A DNA stretch of 64,000 bases from Lingula anatina (taxonomy: Eukaryota > Brachiopoda > Lingulata > Lingulida > Lingulidae), in NCBI RefSeq assembly GCF_001039355.2, contig NW_019775474.1:1-64000 (forward strand), written 5' to 3'. Shown here in pieces: positions 39,201 to 54,200 of this stretch (its first letter is position 1; every line of letters starts with the position of its first letter). The notes under the pieces were generated by a model that was not told the origin of the DNA, did not search any database, and was given only the letters and a program-made list of their open reading frames with translations. The translations under genes and the position numbers were made by a program.

Positions 39201-42200
39201 ATATTTAGTTGTTACATATACTTTCTTTTCAACAACAGAATAATAAACAAATATTAAATTATGTATAATAATATCACAAATATGTGGATTACATTCTCTT
39301 TGCATGATGCCAGCTTAAGGTATATTACCCACATATTTTTTTCTCTTTTAGCTTAGTTAATAAATAAATAAGTCTACTAACATTTGGTGTGTCATCTCCA
39401 ACCTGACCACAGAAGGAACATTTTCTGTTGTCCTCCCCCAAAAATTCACTGGTCTCCTTCAGGGGCTGGTCGACCTCTGTTATCATGGTGGCAAAGTTCC
39501 CCGCGTTCTCTGTCAAGGAGGCTGAAAATTAAAATATTTTTATCATCAAACTTAGAACACTTGTGTCACTTTCAATTCTGACCAAAGACATGATTTATGG
39601 AAAATCTGGTGTTGGTTTGAAAAAATACCTCTTCAAAATTGGTCTGAAATTTGGGATCAAAAATTGTAATCAACAACAACTGAAAGTAAATCTCTTAAAA
39701 TAACTATTCGGGTCACATTTGCAATTTTTCTGGTATAAAACGTGAACAATGCATCAGGAAAAAGGACTTAAGATTTATTAAAGTTTCAGTCTCAAAGTTA
39801 AGACTTCTTTTTGTATAGTTCCATTGTTAAACTGGTCCCAAGACTTGAAACTGCTGAAGTCTTACCAATGGGCACTACAGTCTTTGTGGGTGACCTGAGC
39901 ATCTTCTTAAAGGGAGAGGGTTGTGGTGAAATGGGGTGTTCCTCTCTCTCCAGCCACTGGGCGTAGGTGTGGTCATCAGTTGGGGGGATAACCGCGTCTG
40001 GCAGCATCCCTCTGGAATTGGACAATGAAAATATTGCAAAAGCTATTCAATGTTTTCATCAGTCAAATACCAAAGTGTTACAAGTCCTTGTGAGTAAAAA
40101 TATGATAGAAGAAATTCAATTTTCCTTTTATTACTTAAATACTGAAATGTCACTTGTCAGTCCACTGTTGGTTTAAATTTAAAAAAAAACATCAATAGAG
40201 CTCAAGAAGTGGAATTAGCATGTATTTATAATAAAAAATCTGTTCTTCAGCTGTCATTTTCATTATAAAACTTACGCTGGCAGATTGCTGCTGTGTCCCC
40301 ACAGATTAGACTTGTTCACATTAAACCAAGGAAAACATTTCTCCATTTGCTGAAAAGACGAGGAATGTGTTTTAGGATCAGGGTGAACTGGGTAAATGTG
40401 AAAGTGTCTGAATGCATAATTACAATTTACTAAATAGCATATTACAGACATTAACATTAAACATTGAAAGTAGAGGAAAAGAACAGGATTAAAAAAAATG
40501 TAACAGCTTTTGCCTCAACATCAGGAAAATCCTACCCATAGAACGGAAATATATACACCTTATATAATTGTAAACCCATACAATTTAGGGTGTTTAAATA
40601 CGAGTCACATGTAAAGTCTTTGTGTCTTTGTCCTAACCTTAACAAATATGGACCGAACTGTGTTGTTTGCTTTCCTCACATAGCCAGGTAACAGGTCTTG
40701 TTTCTTTATGGCTGCCTGAATTATCCTGATGATGTCATCACTGAACTCCTCCTGGAAAATAGTACATCCTAATTAAAATATTTTCTATCATGGTAATATC
40801 TCTATAACCCCCATAGGCTGCATTATATTAGTATTCTTATATGCCACAGTCTACACACATTTTTGAAAATGTTCACAAAAATTAATCCCGATCAGGATCA
40901 ACATTTTACTCAACAATTTTCAGTTAAAATCTATCATTTGACACAAATTCTTACCAGTGTCTTGTATTGGTTCTCGGTCAGTTTGGTTTTAATTTGATGG
41001 AAGTCCTGTGGGCAGCCCTCTGGCCAGATGTCTTCATCTTGCTGTTCCTCTTGACCACCTGCCACTTCACCATGTGATACAACACTCAATGTTTTGTCTC
41101 CTGTCTGTATACTAAGGGAATCCTCTTTTTGTTGTGATGATGTTGTTGTGTCCATGGTTTCACCACAGGTTTTAGTTTGATTCTGTGATACGACTTGCTG
41201 CACTGGCTCCTCTTGATTGTTTGTTTTACCTGTACTGCTGCTGCCACCTGGTAATGGTTTGGCTAATGCTGATCCTTCAGAACTTCCCAGGGCAAATCTG
41301 ATGAACTGGTCTTCATATGTGGAGACTGTTTGTCTTGCACTGGTTGCTTTTTGAACATTGTTAATGTTTGTGCAGCTTTCAGATGTTACATCTGTCAAAG
41401 ATAATCTCTGGCCTGAGCTAGGGATTGTCTGAGTACCCCCTTTATCATTCCTGGAAGAGTCACTCTCTAAACTATGGGACTTAGGGTCACTAATGCCTGA
41501 GCTTTCCTCACCTTTATATATAGGTGATGAAGCCTGAACAAGTGCCAACAAGTTTGTGCTTTCATCAGCTTTTAATCCAAAACTGGCCTCTTTTTCATCC
41601 TGAGATTCATGTGCTGAACGTAATTCTGATTGGTTAATTGTGCTGTCAGCTTCTGTTGTCTGCTCCACCATTTCCACATCTGTACCAGTGGAAACTGAAC
41701 CCAATTTAGACATATCTGTGGTTTCATCACTTTTATTTTCAAAGGAAATCCCTTGACTTGAAATCTTGCCATCTTCACTGGCATCTTCCATCCCTGAGTT
41801 AGATGTGAAAGAAGTATGTTGTCCTTCTTCCAGATTGTCTTTGGTAGAAAACTGAACACTGCTGTCCTCTACTGGTAGTGATTTGTCTCTCTTATTTTCA
41901 CCTCCATCAACTCCCTGTAGAGAATCTTCTTGGTTGGACGTCTTGTCCACATCCTCATCACTTTGATTCATAGAGCTCTGAACATTTTTGCCTTCTGTTT
42001 GAACATCACTTCTACCTGTCCTTTTGTCAGATTTTGGCAAAGCACTCTCTGCTGTCCTTTTCTCTGCCACAATTTTAACCCCTGATCTAGTCACACGACC
42101 AACAGATGTCTTTTCATGTTCCTCATCCTTAGTATCTGAACCCATACCACCTCGTTCATCATGTTCCAAATCAACATGACTAACATGTTTATCAATAAAT

Positions 42201-45200
42201 TTGTCTGTTGATTTTGTGTCATGACAACCAGGTGCTGCCATATCAACATCTCTTTCCTGATCAGCTTTTCTGCCCTTGACGCCAGATCTTGTCACTCTAC
42301 TCTGCTTTTGATCTTCATTAACAATGATTTCTTCATCACGAGACATGTCCTGGGCTTGCGTATTGTCTGGTGCTTCACTGTGAATGATTGGTGCCTTCTT
42401 TTCTTCCTGACCTTCACCTTTTTGTTCTTCTTCATGACCTTCACCTTTCTTCGACCCAAATTTGGTCCCCAGCCTTGTAGTGTGTTCTAGAACAACTGGT
42501 TCTTCTTCGAAAATATTTTTGTATTCTTCACTGGTACCTGCTGTTACAGATAAACTCATCTCTTCTAGACTCTGAAAAAATGAAAATGAGTCAACCTTGA
42601 AAGAAAATATTTTTCCTTCCTAAAAGTTTTGTATCAGAACTGATGAAGGTGCCCTTTTTTCTTACAAACTTGGCAACATTCAGTTACTCTACTTTTTTTT
42701 TTTTTTTTTTGACTAAAATTAAAAACACAATAAAACAGCTATTATAATATTGTTCTAAATAAGTCAAAACTGCCCTCATCAATTAACTTTTCAACCCGAA
42801 ATTTCTACAGAGCCCCTTTCTGTGCACTTACATGCTTAAAATTCATGAGATGCTGGGCACTCTTGGACTGCGTAATGGCCTGAATGACCATCTGAAACCC
42901 GGCCATTCTCTCTGCCATGACCGCCTGCTCCCACTGGGCTGGACGGCTCTTGGTGCAGATCTGACACGTGAAGGGCACGTCATCAGGGAGATAGGAAACT
43001 AGCTGGTACACCTCATCTGAAATCATTAAAAAATTGAAATTTTAATATTTAAGAGAAATATTGAAAAGAAAATTAATTCTGAAACACTACAGATGTTCTT
43101 AAGCTTGATATGTGTTTAACTCCGAGAAATTTTCTCAAAACAAGCAGTGAAAACTTTGTGAAATGGCAGCTTGTGGCCCTCATGGCTGGTGGCCTTAATT
43201 CCTGACTGATAGCCATGCAAACTTGGCCTCACAGTTTCACTACTTGACCCATGGTCCCTCGACCACTTGACCACTACCTACCTGTCATGTTCTCGCACTT
43301 AGCATGGACCCAGGCCTCGCACCCTGAACACTGCACCATCTTGGACTCCCAGTCGTCGTCTGAGTAACACTTGTGACACACAGGACAGTAATTACCTGGT
43401 TACATGATAAGACACCAAACATAAATTTAAAGGCAATGCAATTAATTAACAATGCTAAACATAATCTATATGGACTGATGACTTACTTGGAGAAAACTAA
43501 AATGGCTCCACTTTTTTTTAAACCAAATTTATCACCAATTTAGAGCAAACTTCCGATTTGACTGAAATCCTCCAGCCATTTGGCCAGATGTTCCTACCCA
43601 GAGTAAACCCAGATACTAACCTTTGTCCATTAGCTTCCCACATTCGTAGCAGAGTTGGAAGTCATGCGTCCACATAGCACCTGTTGTTGTTCCTGGCGAT
43701 GTGGCCCCACAACTACGACACTTCACACACTTTGTACACACCTGAAATATAGTTTTATTTTGCCATATGAAAGGGGAAAAAAAGGCAAGCTACTTGGAGC
43801 TCGTCTTCCAATACTCTTTAGGCTGGCTTCAAAATAATTCGAAACTTGGCCTCTATTATAGGCAAATTCTCTACTGCTAGAGGAAGTTAGTGTCCAATAA
43901 ACTCTAAAACTAAGGGTGATTCAGCAGAATACCAAGTACAAGAGTTAGTAAGTTTATGCTATGCCTGGTGATAACATTATACCCTGAAATTAAAGAAATT
44001 GGGGTGTCCTTTTTGATTTAAGGAGAGAAGAAAGGAGTTCATAAGACAACTATGTAAACTGTGCCGAACTCACCCATATTTTTTTGTTCCTAGATGGTTT
44101 GGTTGGGTAGTTAGGACCCAGACACTCGGGGTGATAGGTATTGTTGCACTTGTCACATTGCAAAAGCTGGAAATAATTATTTTTTTAAATCAATTTGACT
44201 ATAAACAGGGCATTATTAAGTTTTCTAGATTGAGCATTCAATAATGTGCTTCTGAAAGTAAGCAGACTTTCCTTGTTGTACCAATGCAGCCTGTGACAGC
44301 AAGTGACATGAACCTGTAACAATTTAAATGTGTCACAGACTAAATGGGTTTCTACCCCTGTAATTTCAAATTAAGAGATTATAAACTCTACAAAATGAAA
44401 TCAAAATGCTCTGACTTACATTGTTCCTTCTACCACACACATTGCAGAACTGACATCGTCTACATAACCAGTTTTCTTGTTCATCTTTGCTTGGTTTCTC
44501 ATGTTCCTCCAGACAAAATAGATGGAATGGCTCACAGCAAATATTGCAGTAAATTAACTAAAAATATAAAGTATGGAATGGTTTCTATCAAAACTACACT
44601 GGTTCAATTGAAATTAAAATATGTGACAAAGCTAAAAACAAATACCACAGTAAATTTGCTGAAAACAAATATCCATCTTAAACATGCAGTCCGTAAGTTG
44701 GACTTGGCAGACAGACCACACAGTGTCAATGAGTAAGTTTTATACTATTCATATTCTACAAATGTGACGTAAAACTCATTTTCCAGAATAACTTTATAAT
44801 CTGTATGACTCTTTTCTCTCCTTTGAGCTCCATACAGCTTAGCATAAAATGTCTTTAAAGTAATTAATATCAAAATATTTATTTTAGTTAATGTTAACTC
44901 ACATCATGCTGTCCAGCACTGCCACAGAGGAAGCAGACGAGCCGCACACAAAATGGTGTTGCTGCAATTAGTGACAGACCTCGCTCCCATGCAATATCTA
45001 TGTCATAATTCTCCTGAAATTTCACACAATGGATGAGAGTTGACATTCAAATAATTTAATGATTAATTCATTTTATATATAACTGGCTTAATTAAATTTC
45101 AAGACGATTTTTGAAACCAAGATCCGTAAAACCCCCAAGTTTGCAACCTTTTGCAACGTTCTTTTTATCCAACAATTTTATTTGATGATTTATGATGCCA

Positions 45201-48200
45201 CACAATCTCCTACTATAATCTCTGACATAAACTTTTAAAACTAAAATTTATATAAAACCAACTTACAATAAAATCTGCCATGATTCTGTGCTTGCTCTGC
45301 CCACTGATTGACCACTGCCTCTGTCTGGCTGTGGGAAAGGCCGGCATAATGGCGGTCTTTGCAGACAGAAGGTCACGCTGGGTCTGAAGCATTAAGAAAA
45401 CTATCGTAACGGTCCAGCAATCTTACTTACCAAAAGGGCGAATCAATTTTTACTGGCTGATGATCCTTGGGAATGAATTTTGAGGACTAACAGTAAAAGT
45501 ATTGGCTCAACAGGATCAAAAGTAACATTCCTGTACATAATTCCCTTTCATCCATCAATTTAATAAATTCACATTTCTCGATTAAAACAAATTAATAAAT
45601 CCAGCAAAAAATGGTGCAATTTTAGCCTGATACATTTATGCAAAATGATAACTTGTTTAGTATATGGCTAAGCTGTATATGCTAGAGTGGTTTTAATTTG
45701 TAATTACTTTGTTTTAAGTTGAATTTCAAATGCATATCTTATATATATATATAAAATTGCACCATTTTTTGCTGGATTTATTAATTTGTTTAATTATAAG
45801 ATATGCATTTGAAATTCAGCTTATATATATCCTTCAGTGCATCATGTTAGTTTCTAGATCTCCCGAGTCATTTTTCGAGTGAATCAGTTTCTAGACCTCC
45901 TCAGTCAGTTTCAAGTCTGACCTTTTCAATCAGTCTCTAGATCTCTTTAGTCAATTTCAAGTCTCATCTTGTCAATCAGTTTCTAGATCTCTTTAGTCAG
46001 TTTCAAGTCTCACCTTGTCAATCATCCTGCCAGTTCTCTTCTGCTGTAACACTGCTGGAACTGGAACATCACCAGTCTTCCCATCCATTGCCTTCTTATT
46101 CCTCCTCTCAGCCACGTCAGTGGGAGGTGTCAAGACCTCTTTGGCTGAAAACCTGGCCATTAGTTGTTCCGAAATGCTAGCTTTGCTTCCAGTCGACACG
46201 ACACTGTCTGTGTCTGAGTTATGGCCGGAGTTATGCCCTGCGTTTCGCACAGTTGAGGAAGCTGTTGCTGCACTTCTTTTAGGGGACTTCTCTTTTGGGC
46301 GTTGATAAGGGTAAATAGGATTGGCACATTTGCGTTTGCTGAAAGAAAAGTTTTAATTGGTAAAGCAATAAGAAATATTTACTGATAATCTCTATGCTAC
46401 AGCTGATGTTGAATACTAATGCTTAAAATTGCTCATAATTATTGCTTTGGAAGCTAAAAGTAATTCTACAGACAAGTGAATATCAGTGATCATTTTTTTG
46501 TTACACCGTCACATTAACACTAGCATACTTACGCACAAGCCTTCTTTCCTAGACCCTTTCCTCCAAACTTTGGCATGTCCCTTGGAAAGATAATTTAGAA
46601 AATAAAAGTCCCATACCAATAAAGGATCAACAGGTTTCATAAATAACTTATTTCAAATAATTGTTACGTAGTATCAATTTCCTTTCCAACTGATTTTCAA
46701 ATATGCATAAACCATTTCCTATAAATACAAAGGCAAAAGAAAACAAAATATTTCTATGAAGTGTAAGTTTAAGAAACACAAAAACATTATTTTTCAAGTC
46801 AGCATAAAAATACTAACCTGCATGCCACGCATGCGCCGCAATCTTTCGTAAGACACCCAGGACATTTCTTACACCGCATCATGCGCCTGCCTGGTATTTT
46901 CACCACAGGTTGCCGTCTCTCCAGGGGACTCTTTCGCGGGGAGGACTTTACAGGGGTGGTCTTCTTTACATGGACAACATCATGCTTCTTGTCCTCTGAC
47001 CTGGATATGATTTCGTCCATTGGAAGATCAGAGTCAGAGCTGTCTCCTGAAAAATTTTGTTCCAGTTCTTGGTTTAAAAAGTCATATATAATGATACATA
47101 ATAAACATTTTCAAAGTTAATCACATCAAATGAGGCATATATTAATTCTCAGCCATTTACTGATATAACATTGGTATAATATTTATCTTGGCAAATCTCT
47201 TCCCCTCACAATGGTCTCAACCAACACAACCACTATGTTTCTCAACCAACGCATTCTCACTCACCTGCCCTGGCTTTCTCCTCATCCTTCAGTATCTGTG
47301 CCTTCTCCAGGTTGGGAAGAGCACTGAGACGGAGTTCAGGGGTTAGTGGGAACTTCGCTGGTGTGCCCAGAGCCACTGCTGCCTTTCTGCACACATGCTT
47401 AATCCTAGATGGAAATTTAGGACAATATGGAACATCACTAAGGACAAGATAGATCATTATTGCTTAAGAAAAACCATGGATCGTCATGAAGGACATAGTT
47501 TTAAACTGTTTGGAGATGATCAAGAATTATCACAGTTTAAGGAACGTGTAAATTATCCATGCATAAGGAATTTTTTTACATTTAAGAACAACAAGGTTCA
47601 TTGCTGTTCAAGGACAACAGGAAAAATATCACAATACTTAAGTACCTGCTGAAGCTTATAAAAACTAATTAAACTAATGGTGATTTAGTGTGAAAACAGA
47701 CAAATGTTATCATCAAATGGTATGATATCAGAAACTGCTAGGTTAGATAACTCAAGACTTTGAGTTTGTAATTTTTAGTTTACCTGGGGCCTCCTTTTAC
47801 CAGGGGAGTTGTCTCAGTGCCATCTGCTGACTCTGCCATTGGCTCAGCAACCTCCGCTTCTGTGTCTCCGAAATCCAGCCTTCTGGAGGGACTGATGACC
47901 GATTGTCCTTCACCTAGTATAGATTGGCCTAAATGAAAAAGGGATTTATCTAGAATATAATGTCAATGTTTATATTTGGATTGAACATGTGGCCTGCAAT
48001 TATATTTAACTTACAAGTTAAGAATAATTCAAATATGCCTTAAATATCTGCAAAATTATTGAAAACAGAAATTAATCACACAGATTTCCGCACGAAATAT
48101 CCACAAACCCTTTCATATGAAACAGATTCCCATTATACTGTGGACAAGTTTATATTTCAGTACTCTTATCAATCATTGCAGATTAACATATTTATTTCAT

Positions 48201-51200
48201 GCTCAATTAGAGTAAATTCCGTAATAAATCTCCCCTGGGTTTGGCATTAGTAAAAACAGCCCTCAGGTGGCCAAATTTCAATCAACTTTATATTGTTTGT
48301 CAATTTATTTCTTTAATCCATTCTTATGTTAAACAAGATGGAAAAGATGTGAAGACATATATTGTACCTTCTTTACCAACAGCCTCAGCAGCCAGACTGG
48401 CAAAGCTTGGCATCTCTTCTCCAGTACCATCCAGAACATGTTCACTGGTAGGCTGCGGGGACTAAAATGACAGAGATCAGTCTGAGAGATAACTCAAGTC
48501 AGATAAAATATCAATCAGCTCAAACCCACACCCTCACCTTTAGACAAATATATCTAATTTTATCAAAATCAGTAAATCATCGACATCACATCTTAAAACT
48601 TTTTGTAAAATTTAATGATCTTTTACATTTATTGTTTTAAACATTAATTGTAACATTACCTTAATATATAACATTGAACATTTTGCTAAATACCTCATAA
48701 TAGCTAAGATGACTAGCACCTCCGTGAAATTTATACCCAAGGTGCTAATATTATCACATATAGACTTTATCTTAAAAATGGAGCAAATTCTAACAGAGAC
48801 GATTACTTTGAATCCAGATTTCCGCCTTCCTATCCCTCCAAACCACTCTATACACTTGTTCAGACGACATGGAATGCATCTCTTGGTCACCCATTCTCCA
48901 TTATTCCTCAGTATTTCACAGTCGCCTGGAAGGACAATACCAAAGAAACTTAATTCAAAACAAGATTCTTTTTTTCTGAAAGTGACAGTTTGCACTTGGT
49001 ATGAACATTCTGTGTAACATTACATCGGGGGGGGAGTCAAAGTATATACCTTCAGCATCTAACATCACTTTTAAATTACAATTAAAGGAAGAAAATATTC
49101 TTTTTGTCTTTACACAAATTACCTATACATAAATCATAAGTGAAACAAACAAAAAAAGGTAATTAATCAGAAAATCACAACTGTCCTGAGTTCATTCTTC
49201 TCACATAAATATGTCATTCAAGTGCTGAAACTTCTAATTTTCAAAGGAAAGCGTAATACACTTTACCATCTTTTCTTAAACCAATCTATGCTTAAGTTCA
49301 ACATTTAGAATTCACTCAAATTAACCAGCTATTTGGCAGAAAAAAATTTACATACTTATAAAATGACCCCAGTTATATATCTAAAGGAAAATAAGTGACA
49401 CTGAATTAAAATTCTACGAAATTGACAATCTGTACTGGGCCCGTAACTTGAAACCATCAAGCATTGCAATCGAGTGCAAGAGTCTCGAATCCGTAACTCG
49501 CCCATACTCACCCCATATAATACACTGTAGGCTCTATGTGATATTACTATTTGCAATACACGATGCTTTCAAGTTACGGGGCCCAGGTATTTTAACTTAC
49601 CTTGCTGTAGACACTTCCGGTGACTTGGATCTATTCCTTTGCTGCTTCTGTTGTAGTAGAAGAAGCGGCAAGATGAACAGCGGTAGATATTATCAGTCGT
49701 AGACAGAGAGAGTTTGACATGATCTCCACAGACGACACACACTGGGTCTGAGTTGCCCTGCGACCATTTCTCCAGCCCAGTGGCGGCGTCACCTCTGCTG
49801 CTGCAATTTTTCTCCAATGCTCTCAGAGTAGCATCCTGCAAGTGAAGACAAAAAGTTGCAATAACATTCTAATTTTACTACCATCTTGCTCAATTCATTA
49901 TTTTCCATACTGTACAAAAGAAAACAAAACGAAAAGAAAGAAAAAAATCTGGACAACTTCTACCTTATTCCTTTAAGGAGGTGATTTTAACACTATAGAG
50001 AACAAGAACTCTCATCTCAGCTGTTAATTGAAGACGTAACCATTACATTAACTAACCTCCTTTCTTGTTCCTTGGGTGAATTTCTGGAGGCGGCAAGCTC
50101 TGCAGGAGGACCGTACCTGACCATCCACCCGGGACACATCACAATCATCTGGACATTATAAAACAAAACATTTTTATTAAACTGTTAAGTGTATAATCTT
50201 TGGACCTTTTCTTATCAGGATACAGATAAAATACAAGTGAATGTTTTTTTTTCTCTTGGTGAGTGGGAATTCTTTTAAACCCATGATTAACTGAATGAGA
50301 GCTGATCACGACTTTCTGACTTTCCTCACTTTTTTCTACACTCTACAATAAAAATATGTTATAATTCCCAAAATGCATTAAAGCAGTGGAGGAACAGAGG
50401 AGGGGTTGAGAACAGCAGATGTATTTGGTCTTATTTGTGTGACAGAATGCATTTTTGCTGGGTTCACTTCTGGATGAAATGTCTAAGGCTAGAAACTGTA
50501 AATCTTAGCCAACTCAAAATATTTGACTATGGCAGTGATAAATTTGACTATAAAACAGAAAAGGACAATACATTTCATATTTCATTTAGTCAGATTCCAA
50601 TGTTTGGCAATTTTGATAAATTGTGCTTTAATACTTTGATCCTTTTGTTTCTATCCTGTTTGGTTCAAGCAAGGCACTCACCAGTTCCATTAATACATTT
50701 GAGACTTCTTTTACCCTCAAGCACCTTGAAGTAGAAGCGAGCACAATTGCGACATGCTTTTCGTCCCTGAACAGTTATCAACTGTTTACTGCTGTCACCA
50801 CAACATAGGCAAGACTGGGATGCTACTGGGAGTAAAAAAAGAAAAAAAAGTAAAAAAATGGAACTATTTAGCAAACTTAAAAATATTCCCAAGAACACAT
50901 GCTAGTATTGTAATAAAAAGTTTTTAAAAATACTATTTTAAAAACAAATTATATTAAGTTAGAATGTATTTAGTTCTTTAAAGTGTGACACAACCTTTCA
51001 AATGAATGGCTAAATTTTTAAACCTGCATTCATTTACCTATTTCTTCTTCTTCTAACTGCTGTTTGAGACCCTGAGCAAATGCAGCTTTTGATTTATTCA
51101 ACACAGCCCTGTTTAGCTGTAATTTCGCCTTCTGAAGAATACTCCGACCACTCCTAGTAGCAGCCTTCGCTGACCGCTCCAGCTGCTTCAGTTTCTCACG

Positions 51201-54200
51201 ATCTGATTGGTTAACTCTCATGGACATCCGACCATGTTGCTTTTGTTTGGCTTCCTCAATCTTCATCCGCTTTTCTAACGTTCTCTTTTGTTCCTGTTCC
51301 GAGAGCTTAAGTAACATAATATAGCTGGGTTTACGTTCTCTTTTCCCTTCCATGACAAGTGGTTTTTCAAAGAGTCCCGATTTTGGATCTGTGGAAAGCA
51401 CAGGGGGAGGCACTAACGAATCCAAACCTCCAAACAACGACCCCTTTTCAAGGTCAGCGTCCACACCACCTCTAGCATCACCAGCTGTCCCGGAACTGAG
51501 AGAGGTAAAATCGGGCATACCTGACGATTTTGTGCGTGGCAACTTCAGCTGCCTATAATCTTCAAAGTCATCTTCCTCCAGCAGCCGTTTGTTTGGTTTG
51601 ATAACACGCGAAGACCTTGCTGATTTTGTTGGCAGCACAAACTGTTTTTTGGGAGTGATCCGTGGGGTGGATGCAGGAGAGGATTTTGTAGATCTTGGAG
51701 ATTTTTTCTCAGGGGGTGTAACTGGAACCAACTTCTTCTTTTGTGTTTTGCCATATTTTGCCTTTTTAAGAAGTTGCCTGACTTTTGTCTTTCCAAATTC
51801 TTTTTTTTCTGTTTTATTTGTTTTAGTTCCTTTTTCCGTTGTTTTGGTTGAAGCTTTTGCTGCAAGTTTCTGTTTTTCCTTGACAGATTTAAGAAGCGCC
51901 CTAGCAACATCTTTCCCAGCAGTTTTCTTCCCATGTTGTTTGGCTTTGTGAACAACTTTTTTTCTACTTAATGGTTCATCATCACTTTCATCTGAAGAAT
52001 CTTTATCGCTGCTTGATAAATCCACATCCAATGATTTTCCACTTTTCACTAACTGCTTTGCACTGCCCTGAAGACATACCTTAAATTTTGACCCTTTCAC
52101 TGGTAAAAAGTGTCCCGGTTTCTTACTTACAGTTTTCAAATTGTGAGTTTTTAATGGTTTTACTAAACCTTGGTCTACAAGATGCTTGTAAGAAGTCTTT
52201 GCTGCGATCTTTTTCTGAGAAACTGGAAGATTGGCGAAGTCACTACTTGCTTGTCTTTTGATTGGTTGCTTTTGTCTGAATAGACTTTGGCGTAGTTTTT
52301 CAAGATTTTCATTAACTGTTGATAACCTCTTTTTAACTTCATTGCGCTGCCGGGCAGTGAATCCTTCAAATGTTGCATCTTCATCCTGAAAAATAATTTA
52401 AAAGAGATTGAAACATCAAATATCATAAAAAAGTTTTATCTGACTTAAAAAAAAAATAAATAAAAAAGGCCTGCTGTGCACTTTATCAATACTAGTAGGC
52501 ATGCATATATATGTATATTAGGTGTACCACTAAATAAATTGTGATGTACTACTCATTGGTGATGTAGTACTCATTGGTTTCTTTCCTTTGCTTCATCTCT
52601 CTAATCATTCTTGAGTTAAAATAAACACCTTTCAAATATATCTAACTTTAATCATGATTGGAGTACTGGATCAAGGGAAAGATGCCATTGTGTATTATGT
52701 TATGGCACGACCCTCCCAACCTTTTTAAGTCTGAATCAATGAAATCACACAAAACATCAGCCGTTTAAAGAAATATATCTTTATCACACCTTTGTGATGA
52801 ATTAAATGTTTGTCCATTCCATATGTAACCATTGCTGACCCAGAACAAACAGCTTTCCAAATACTTATCTAAATTGTACTTGAAGACCTACTTGTGGACC
52901 TGCCTTTTCTATCAATTTTTTCTAAATCATCCAACTTTTTGTCCTCTAATGCACCTATTTAGTCATTTATTCATTCACTTCCCTGCTTATCAATTTTAAT
53001 TTCTTATTATTATGAAGAAACCATGCAGGTTTCATCCTCCTAAATATAAACAAATGCACATAGATGATGTCATATCTGTAAATGTTGCAAAATGGAAATG
53101 GAAATTTCGGAGCCAATTCATACTGTCTAGGTAAATCAAAATGAAAAGAGAAGATTTATCTATTATATGCAAAACAATACTTATCTCGAAACTAGACACT
53201 GTTGATACCAATACAAAAGAGGAACCCACTGCTTTTTTCTGAAGATGATCATATTTGTCTCAAACTACACTTCCAAGTATTGTTAAACAGGTGATTTCAT
53301 TTCTGGTTTGATATTGGAAGAGGATTCATATGATGACTGTCATTCTAGATGGCTGTGGCCAGCCACGAAACCTTATATACCTGTGTTGTGTAGTGCACTG
53401 CAGGTTAACTATTTAAAGTGTAGATCAATTAAAATATGAGTAGCATCATTCATTGAGAAATCTAATATATTATTTGAGACAGAAAGATTTTGTATCATTA
53501 TTCTTATTCTTATTATTGTCAATTTAAGAACCATTCCTTCTCGTGAAATAAATGCACTTCAATTTGACACTGTCAGTGACAATGACAGCTAGTCCAAGTG
53601 TCAACACACTTAATATTGTCACATTGTTGTTCTACCGTCAGCAAGGCTGAGCACACAGGAGAGATTTAAATATTTATTATAGCACCATCACCATAAACAT
53701 GTAATATCGCCTGAGCTGGTTGGATGTATCTATACCCTTAGAATCCCGCATGGGGCACACTTTGTATGAGCTAATTTTCTGATCGTAAAAGCTGGAGTAA
53801 TTACGATGACCTAGTTTCACGATTGTCAATTTCAAAATCAAAATTAAAATCATCATGCACCCCTGCATGACAAAATATTCCAATAGAATGTTCACCTAAC
53901 ATGTGCAGGGCCAACTTCAGGGCTACAAAGTGTGATAAGCGTTATGTGCGTTCAGAAATTATGACTTCATTCGGAATATTTACGGAAATCGTTCGAGTTC
54001 GCCATGAGGTTTACACCGTAGCAGAAAGGAGAATACTTTACCGTGTCTGAGTCACCAAAGAGCTCATAAAAGCAGCGCAAGCCACGGTGGATATTAGCTA
54101 CAAGCTTCAATGTTGCATCTTCTGTCTTTCGAGACTCATCCTTTCCATAACGCACACCCTTTCGGCCGAATCTGAAACCTGGTCGCCCGGGAAAGCGCAA

